From positions 3,410,001 through 3,474,000 of the forward strand of contig NC_016818.1 in assembly GCF_000241955.1 (NCBI RefSeq): a DNA stretch of 64,000 nucleotides. The letters run 5' to 3'. Under the pieces are notes generated by a model that worked only from the letters and a program-made list of their open reading frames with translations, had not been told where the DNA came from and did no database searches. Shown in pieces: positions 58,841-64,000 of the stretch (positions are counted from its first letter, which is position 1; each line of letters opens with the position of its first letter). This stretch comes from Rahnella aquatilis CIP 78.65 = ATCC 33071. Its GTDB lineage: Bacteria > Pseudomonadota > Gammaproteobacteria > Enterobacterales > Enterobacteriaceae. A program made the translations under genes and the position numbers.

Positions 58841-59745
58841 TTAGCCTGCGCCTTTGCCAGGTTAATGCCCGGTGCCGGAATCATATTGCCTTCCAGACCC
58901 CATTTTTTCATGATGATGGCATACGTGCCGTTGTCGAACAGTTTCTGATAACCGGCGAGGATCGCGTCACGAACCGGTGAATCTTTGGCGACAACTGTCC
59001 CCTGGAAGATATCGCCAAAGCCGTTGGATTTACCGGTACCGGTCAGTTCAAGCTGGCCGCTGGCTTTTTCCACAAAATAGGTCAGCGGTGCCTGAGAAGA
59101 GAAGAACGCGTCGGAACGGTTAGAACGAACCGCCAGAATCGACGTCGGCTGATCGGCAAATGACTGTACGGTCACGGCCGGTTTGCCGTCTTTGACACAT
59201 ACATCAGACTGCTTACGGATAACCTGCTCAGCCGAACCGCCCGCCATCACGGCAATGCGTTTACCGCAGGTATCATCGAGGGAACTGATGTTTTCCGGGT
59301 TGCCTTTGCGCACACCGAAGACGACGTATTCTTTGACGAAATCGATGAAATCATTTTTCGCCTGACGATCAGGATAATCACCAATCGGGCCGATGCCCAT
59401 CTGGTAGCGTCCAGCGGCCATACCGCTGAGGATGCCGGATAAGCCGCTCACGGAAGCATGCTCTATTTTTACCCCCATGACTTGCGCCAGCGCGTGCGCC
59501 AGATCCGCACTTGCGCCATCCAGACCGTTGGCGCTGGTCACAATTTCATACGGCGGGAAAGAACCGTTATTCACAGAGGTCATCACACCTGACTTCTGGA
59601 TATCCGCAGGTAATTTTGCGTGGATCGCCGGATCCATCGTCTGAGTCGGGATTGTTACATTTTCAGCAGCAAAGGCATGTATGGAAGATACGGAAAGTAA
59701 TGCAGCGGTCAGTACAGCAGCCTGACGAAATTGTTTTGCCATCAT
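58837..59745 (-). CDS. ABC transporter substrate-binding protein (family 3 type)
   Basis: The 302-residue precursor has a signal peptide ending near AFA-AEN (residue about 26). The mature part shows the amino-acid-binding fold (GVMTSVNNGSFPPYEIVTSANGLDGASADLAHALA, MGIGPIGDYPDRQ, GKRIAVMAGGSAEQVI). The usual Arg contact for an alpha-carboxylate is not obvious in the IGPIGDYPDR segment, so the ligand class is uncertain. GAGGAAATAAGAG precedes two adjacent ATGs. It is first of the three transporter genes, 179 bp after ybeM. Confidence 0.9.
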   Translation of the reverse strand: MMAKQFRQAAVLTAALLSVSSIHAFAAENVTIPTQTMDPAIHAKLPADIQKSGVMTSVNNGSFPPYEIVTSANGLDGASADLAHALAQVMGVKIEHASVSGLSGILSGMAAGRYQMGIGPIGDYPDRQAKNDFIDFVKEYVVFGVRKGNPENISSLDDTCGKRIAVMAGGSAEQVIRKQSDVCVKDGKPAVTVQSFADQPTSILAVRSNRSDAFFSSQAPLTYFVEKASGQLELTGTGKSNGFGDIFQGTVVAKDSPVRDAILAGYQKLFDNGTYAIIMKKWGLEGNMIPAPGINLAKAQAK

Positions 59746-59924
59746 TCTCTTATTTCCTCTGTGTAAAAAGTCGGTCTGTGAGTTTATGAATGTTGTGGTT
59801 TTATAGTGAGTACCTTCCGTGGCGAATTTCCGGGTAGTGCTTTTTCATTTATCACGCGTTCCCTGGTGAGGGCGCGGTACTGCATGAGTCTGAGACAGCC
59901 GTTGAGGACCGGCCGCACACAGAC

Positions 59925-60719
59925 TCAGTCGTTACGCAGTTGCGGTAAACCAAAACGGCGGTTTGCCAGCACCGGTAATACTTTTCGTGCGTGCGCCAGA
60001 CGATCTTTATCCAGTTCGGCAAACACCAGCGCCGGGGCTTCGGCGGCGCGGGCGATGGCCACACCCAGCGGATCGACCACCATACTGTTGCCGATATTGC
60101 GCTCGCCGCATTCGCCTACGGCGACCATATACGTGGTGTTTTCCAGTGCGCGGGCCGTGACCAGCACGTCCCAGTGCATTTCTTTCAGCGGGCCTTTCAC
60201 CCACGCGGCGGGCAGCACCAGCACATCAGCACCATCAAGGACCAGACGGCGCGCCAGTTCCGGGAAACGCACGTCATAACAGGTCATCAGGCCGACGTTG
60301 AACCCGGCGACATTCACCAGCGGTGGCACTTCGTCCCCCGCCGTGACATTTTTTGATTCCTGAGAAGAGAACGCGTCATAAAGATGCAGTTTCTGATATT
60401 CAGAAATAATTTCGCCATTACTGATGGAAATCAGTACGTTATAAGCACGACCATCCGGTGCAGGCGTATGCACGCTCATCATGGTGGTCATCTGATTGCC
60501 ACGACTGGCCGCCAGCAACTGGCTGACAAACGGGCCATCCAGCGGCTGCGCCGCTTTTAAAACCAAATCCGGATCGGTAATGTCACGCGCCAGAATACCT
60601 TCCGGCAACACCAGCAAATCCACGCCCGCTTCCAGAGATTTCGCCATCAGCGAAAGGCAGGTTTCGACGTTGGCTTCCCATTCGCGGGAAACAGCAAACT
60701 GACCTAAGGCAACTTTCAT
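59925..60719 (-). CDS. ybeM: nitrilase-superfamily amidase YbeM (deaminated-glutathione amidase type)
   Basis: YbeM (264 aa) carries the complete nitrilase triad: Glu40 in LPEGILARD, Lys110 in EYQKLHLYDAF and Cys147 in GLMTCYDVRFPE. E. coli YbeM and eukaryotic Nit1 hydrolyse deaminated glutathione, a by-product of transaminases, in metabolite repair. The gene is disrupted in E. coli K-12, but here it is intact. It retains its ancestral position near tatE and crcB, but it is now embedded in a larger set with an ABC importer and a dihydroxyphthalate-decarboxylase-like gene on the same strand. Confidence 0.92.
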   Translation of the reverse strand: MKVALGQFAVSREWEANVETCLSLMAKSLEAGVDLLVLPEGILARDITDPDLVLKAAQPLDGPFVSQLLAASRGNQMTTMMSVHTPAPDGRAYNVLISISNGEIISEYQKLHLYDAFSSQESKNVTAGDEVPPLVNVAGFNVGLMTCYDVRFPELARRLVLDGADVLVLPAAWVKGPLKEMHWDVLVTARALENTTYMVAVGECGERNIGNSMVVDPLGVAIARAAEAPALVFAELDKDRLAHARKVLPVLANRRFGLPQLRND

Positions 60720-60764
60720 TTTTGACTCCCCTGTCGCTCATGGGTAAAAGCGATCGGTTAAGGG

Positions 60765-61721
60765 TTACAGGGCAAAGTTCGGGAACAAATCTCGCGGCGT
60801 CAGGCGCTTAGCGGTCAGCCCCTGCGCATGTAATTCCTGCGCAAAATCGTCGATCATCTTTTCATTGGCGGCGTAACCGTTTGCATTCCAGTCCGCAGGT
60901 AAATCGACCACGGTGCGACGTAAATCATCCAGCAACCATGGCGTGGTGTCGGCGTATTTCGCGCGCTTATCCATCCAGACTTCATAAGAACGGTCAATGA
61001 TGTCGCTCAGCGCCTGCGGTAACCACGGATGCTCTTCGGCCAGTGCAGGTTTGATCGCCAGCAGGTGGATGCCGGGGATATAGCCGACACGCTTGAAATA
61101 GGCCAGTTCGGCGGCACGGAAATCCGGCTGAAACTGACGGAAACCGGAATCAGGCTTGAAAAAACCCTCAGGCATAAACGGTGTAAATACCGCATCCAGC
61201 CAGCCTTCCTGTAATAATTCCATCATCGGACGCTCTTGCGGCACGGCTTCAATGCGCCCTTCGCGGCCAAAACCGGCCAGACGGTCAACAATCGGGTGCG
61301 CTGCGGTCAGACGGCCGACATACCAGTTCGCCTCTTCAATGCCCACCCCTTCCAGTGCCAGCAATGTGCGGGTCCAGGTGTTGCCTGAATCCTGCCAGCC
61401 TGTCAGGCCAATACGTTTACCGGCCAGCTGAGAAAGTTCGGTCAGCGGACTGTCTTCGCGGGTGATGATGCAGCGCTGACGAAAGCCACGCATCAGGAAA
61501 TGCGGTATCGCCAGCAGGTCCGTTTCGCCCCGCGCACGCCCTTGTGCATAACGGCTGAAAGAGACTTCACCCGCATCGTATTTATCGCTGGTGCCCAGGT
61601 TATCAACCAACGTGCCCACGCGGTCTATCTCAAGATTAAACCCTTCCGGTTTAAGATCGCCTAATGCCAGCGGCGTAAAATAATCCCAGTCACGAACTGC
61701 CAGCCTGATGGTAATCGTCAC
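60765..61721 (-). CDS. 4,5-dihydroxyphthalate decarboxylase-like protein (binding-protein fold, no signal peptide)
   Basis: This is a 318-residue protein with the two-lobe fold shared by 4,5-dihydroxyphthalate decarboxylase and NMT1/TauA-like binding proteins: DYFTPLALGDLKPEGF, SFSRYAQGRARGE, LAGKRIGLTGWQDSGNTW and EEHPWLPQAL. I chose GTG 61721 because AAGGGG lies 6 nt upstream. The open frame extends to 61829, but neither start gives a signal peptide, so the protein should be cytosolic and probably enzymatic. True substrate unknown. It is 45 bp upstream of ybeM on the same strand and divergent from the MocR-type gene. Confidence 0.8.
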   Translation of the reverse strand: MTITIRLAVRDWDYFTPLALGDLKPEGFNLEIDRVGTLVDNLGTSDKYDAGEVSFSRYAQGRARGETDLLAIPHFLMRGFRQRCIITREDSPLTELSQLAGKRIGLTGWQDSGNTWTRTLLALEGVGIEEANWYVGRLTAAHPIVDRLAGFGREGRIEAVPQERPMMELLQEGWLDAVFTPFMPEGFFKPDSGFRQFQPDFRAAELAYFKRVGYIPGIHLLAIKPALAEEHPWLPQALSDIIDRSYEVWMDKRAKYADTTPWLLDDLRRTVVDLPADWNANGYAANEKMIDDFAQELHAQGLTAKRLTPRDLFPNFAL

Positions 61722-61864
61722 ATCTTTCCCCTTAAGTGTCAGCATGGTTGATATGCAGAAAAACAACTGTGCGTTTACAAACCTTCCCGAAAACACACCA
61801 AATTCTTTTACGAAGGCCATCATTTTCACTGCAATGTGATTATTTTATCGCCCCCGTTGGCTAA

Positions 61865-61915
61865 CTTTGATACTAATGGCATAAATTAATATGTACAATA
61901 GAATCTTTGTTACTG
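61865..61915. promoter_or_regulatory. direct repeats CTTTGWTACTR, candidate MocR operator
   Basis: CTTTGATACTA (61865-61875) and CTTTGTTACTG (61905-61915) lie 40 bp apart in the same orientation, about four helical turns. They flank TAATAT and TACAAT hexamers between the divergent genes. GabR, the best-studied MocR protein, binds two direct repeats spaced about three turns apart. The assignment is inference. Confidence 0.45.
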
Positions 61916-61931
61916 AACAAAAGGCAAAAAA

Positions 61932-63278
61932 ATGGCACAAAACCCTCTCGAAAAAACGCTGGATGCAGAATGGTTAGCGACGCAGTTACAGGATCGTTCC
62001 ATGCGGGGCATTGCGATTGAAACCGCGGCGATGATCCGATCTGGCGTGATCGAGATTGGTACGCATCTTCCTGCCGTGCGTGAACTGGCACAGGCGCTGG
62101 GCGTCAGTCCGGCCACGGTTTCTGCGGCCTGGGGCCAGTTGCGACGTCAGAAAGTGATCGCCGGACGCGGGCGAAACGGCGTCTGGGTGTGCGGCGATAT
62201 GCTGTCACCCAGACCGGCACGCTTCGAGAAAATCGGCAATTTTGGTGAGCATATTATTGCGGATCTGGCACTGTCATCACCGGATCCGGCACTGCTGCCA
62301 GACCTGCATGAAGCCATGCAGCACGGCGTTGGCGCAGACAATCTGAACAGTTATCAGCGTGAGGCTATCGCACCGTCGTTGCTTAGCGCCGCACGTCAGG
62401 ACTGGCCTTATGACGCCCCCGCTTTTATGGCGGCAGATGGCGGATTTGACGGCATGAACCTGACGCTGCAAACCCTGCTGATGCAGGGGTCAGTGGTAGC
62501 GATTGAAGACCCGACCGCCACACGACTGCTGGATATGCTGGACAATCTTGGGGCGCAGGTGATTGCGGTGAAATGCGACGAATTCGGGCCCACGCCAGAG
62601 TCGCTCAGCCAGGCACTGCTGAAAAATCCCTCCGCCTTTATTTTTCAGCCACGCACTCATTCGCATTGCGGCCATGCCATTAACGCAGAACGTTATGCTG
62701 CACTGGCCGACATTCTCAGCCAAAGTCACACGCTGATTATTGAAGATGACGGCATCGGGCAGTTGTCGCGTTACGCGCCGCTGAGTATGGGCAGCAAACT
62801 GCCGGACCGCACGGTGCATGTCCGTTCTTATTCCAAAGCCTACGGACCGGATCTGCGGCTGGCGGTGATTTCGGGATCGGTGGATTTAATCAAACAAATC
62901 AAATCATTCCGTAATTTTGGTGCCGGCTGGTCGAGCCGTATTTTGCAGGAGGCGCTGGCGTGGCTGATTAATGATCCGAAAACGCAGGAAGGGATTACGC
63001 AGGCTAAAAAAGTGTATGCGGAGCGACGCAAAGCGATGTCCGATGCGTTGCGCATTCGCGGCGTGAATATCCCTGACCGCGACGGGCTGGCGATGTGGAT
63101 CCCGGTACCCTCGGAACAGTTTGCGCTGGTGACGATGGCCGCACGCGGCATTGCGGTGCTGCCCGGCGAGCGCAGCCGCATCGGGCCGGGGCAATTTATC
63201 CGTATCAGCACCAGTCAGGTGAAACCGGAGCAGGTTGATCTGATCGCCGACGCTATCGTGCTGGCGCTGGATGCCTGA
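61932..63278 (+). CDS. MocR-type regulator (GntR winged helix plus aminotransferase-like domain)
   Basis: The protein has 448 residues. The N-terminal GntR winged helix (about 20-90) contains AVRELAQALGVSPATVSAAWGQLRRQKV. The rest is a fold-type I aminotransferase-like domain, with the PLP-binding Lys302 in SYSKAYGPDLRLAV and an Asp in IIEDDGIGQL. Such proteins use PLP and an amino compound as effector and usually control an adjacent divergent gene. That gene here is the dihydroxyphthalate-decarboxylase-like one. It ends 4 bp from the convergent GNAT gene. The effector is unknown. Confidence 0.92.
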   Translation: MAQNPLEKTLDAEWLATQLQDRSMRGIAIETAAMIRSGVIEIGTHLPAVRELAQALGVSPATVSAAWGQLRRQKVIAGRGRNGVWVCGDMLSPRPARFEKIGNFGEHIIADLALSSPDPALLPDLHEAMQHGVGADNLNSYQREAIAPSLLSAARQDWPYDAPAFMAADGGFDGMNLTLQTLLMQGSVVAIEDPTATRLLDMLDNLGAQVIAVKCDEFGPTPESLSQALLKNPSAFIFQPRTHSHCGHAINAERYAALADILSQSHTLIIEDDGIGQLSRYAPLSMGSKLPDRTVHVRSYSKAYGPDLRLAVISGSVDLIKQIKSFRNFGAGWSSRILQEALAWLINDPKTQEGITQAKKVYAERRKAMSDALRIRGVNIPDRDGLAMWIPVPSEQFALVTMAARGIAVLPGERSRIGPGQFIRISTSQVKPEQVDLIADAIVLALDA

Positions 63279-63282
63279 TCAC

Positions 63283-63705
63283 TCAGAGTTTTTTAAGCAA
63301 ATACTTGGGTGATTCCTCATACTGTGCCCGCGCATAAAACGTGTGGGCGCGTACGCGGCGGGTATGACTGTGAACTTCCATCCGGTCACAGCCCCGTTCC
63401 GCCGCCAGACGTTCGGCTTCATCGAGCAATTTCTGGCCGATACCGCCGCCGCGTGCGTGATCGCTGACGCACAAATAACTGATGCGACAAAATTCGCCGG
63501 TCAGCGCAATTTGCGGGATAAAATGCAAAGAGATAAATCCGACGGCTTTCCCGTCCGCTTCAGCGACCAGCAGACGGCTATCCGGGTTCGCCGCCATTTT
63601 CACCACCCGTTCCGCGATCGCTTCCGGCGTATTGGGATAATCCAGATCGCCCAGTAATTGCGCCAGAACCGGCGCATCGGACGCCATACCTTCTCTGATC
63701 AACAT
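63283..63705 (-). CDS. GNAT-family N-acetyltransferase
   Basis: This 140-residue acetyltransferase (GNAT) has the acetyl-CoA-binding motif A as ISYLCVSDHARGGGIGQKLLDEAE, near residue 85, and a C-terminal HTRRVRAHTFYARAQYEES segment. I chose ATG 63705 (MLIREGMASDAPVLAQLL), which has GAGGAG upstream; the frame is open to 63750. The substrate is unknown. It lies between the MocR-type gene (convergent, 4-bp gap) and crcB (divergent). Confidence 0.88.
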   Translation of the reverse strand: MLIREGMASDAPVLAQLLGDLDYPNTPEAIAERVVKMAANPDSRLLVAEADGKAVGFISLHFIPQIALTGEFCRISYLCVSDHARGGGIGQKLLDEAERLAAERGCDRMEVHSHTRRVRAHTFYARAQYEESPKYLLKKL

Positions 63706-63819
63706 GACTTTCTCCTCGTAAAATGTTGTTTCAGTCTCACGGCTACACAAGCCTGAATGCGCGGGGTAAACTTAGCGCCCGGCCCTTTGCGAATTCATCT
63801 GTTTTTTTAAGGCATTCCT

Positions 63820-64000
63820 ATGTTTAGCACCTTACTTGCAGTCTTTATTGGTGGCGGTATTGGCAGCGTTGTGCGCTGGTATGTCAGTCTGAAAATGAAC
63901 GGCATCAGCCCGGTGCTGCCAGCCGGTACGCTGACAGTAAATCTGGTCGGTGCCTTTATCATTGGTCTCGGCATCGCGATTTTCACCCGTCTGACCCATC
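63820..64000 (+). CDS. crcB: fluoride channel CrcB (Fluc), N-terminal part (runs off window)
   Basis: The first 60 codons read [20 protein letters not shown], then a second helix [21 protein letters not shown], typical of the dual-topology fluoride exporter Fluc. The GGxxGxxxRW and the GTLxxNxxGxF motifs are intact. The gene continues beyond base 64000. In E. coli crcB lies beside ybeM and tatE, so this marks the far end of the inserted block. No fluoride riboswitch was recognised in the 110 bp upstream. Confidence 0.93.
   Translation, partial: MFSTLLAVFIGGGIGSVVRWYVSLKMNGISPVLPAGTLTVNLVGAFIIGLGIAIFTRLTH

Noticed and set aside
63706..63819. Fluoride riboswitch upstream of crcB
   Set aside because: The 110-bp leader lacks the conserved GG...pseudoknot layout of the fluoride aptamer as far as I can see by eye.
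1..64000. CRISPR arrays, insertion sequences, prophage or integron features
   Set aside because: No regularly spaced repeats, transposase or integrase ORFs, or attachment-site duplications at the tRNA genes were seen.

Overview
The window is a gene-dense, mostly core chromosomal segment of an enterobacterium. Gene order and protein sequences match the Escherichia coli 15-min region (kdp, seqA-pgm, fldA-fur, chiPQ, glnS, nag, asnB, the metT tRNA cluster, miaB, gltIJKL, leuS, mrdAB, dacA, lipAB, tatE, crcB). The proteins diverge from E. coli to a degree I would expect of a Yersiniaceae member, and Rahnella or a close relative is my best guess. That genus call is inference from recall, not from a search. 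No phage, plasmid backbone, transposase or CRISPR array is visible. The only dispersed repeats I recognise are two ERIC-type elements.

Layout. 1-9.0 kb: start of ybgA, ybfA, then kdpFABCDE for high-affinity K+ uptake behind a KdpE operator that touches an ERIC element. 9.0-13.7 kb: a PadR/YqjI-like metal-type regulator with a perfect operator palindrome, pgm, seqA, ybfF, ybfE. 13.7-17.2 kb: a chemoreceptor gene with a good FliA promoter sits between ybfE and fldA, followed by fur. 17.2-27.9 kb: chitin-sugar block, with chiPQ (chitoporin and lipoprotein), glnS, and divergent nagE / nagBACD with NagC and CRP sites. 28.2-30.9 kb: asnB and a six-gene tRNA operon (Met, Leu, Gln, Gln, Met, Gln). 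30.9-38.1 kb: ubiF, miaB, ybeZYX, lnt. 38.1-41.8 kb: gltIJKL glutamate/aspartate importer behind a sigma-54 promoter, with a SroC-like RNA after gltI. 41.8-56.6 kb: ybeL, leuS-lptE-holA-nadD, rsfS-rlmH-mrdA-mrdB-rlpA, dacA, ybeD, lipB, lipA.

56.6-64 kb is the least ordinary part. Between tatE and crcB, where E. coli has only ybeM, there is a five-gene minus-strand set: a polar amino-acid ABC importer, the YbeM nitrilase-family amidase, and a cytosolic protein resembling 4,5-dihydroxyphthalate decarboxylase. It is transcribed divergently from a MocR-type (GntR plus aminotransferase fold) regulator, and a GNAT acetyltransferase gene follows. I infer a regulated uptake-and-processing module for an unidentified amino-acid-like or amide compound. 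This is the best candidate for an undescribed system here.

The regulatory sites fit the genes they precede: NagC boxes at both nagE/nagB and chiP, CRP sites, sigma-54 with NtrC-like dyads at gltI, FliA at the chemoreceptor gene and KdpE at kdp. All site calls are by eye from consensus, without computation.
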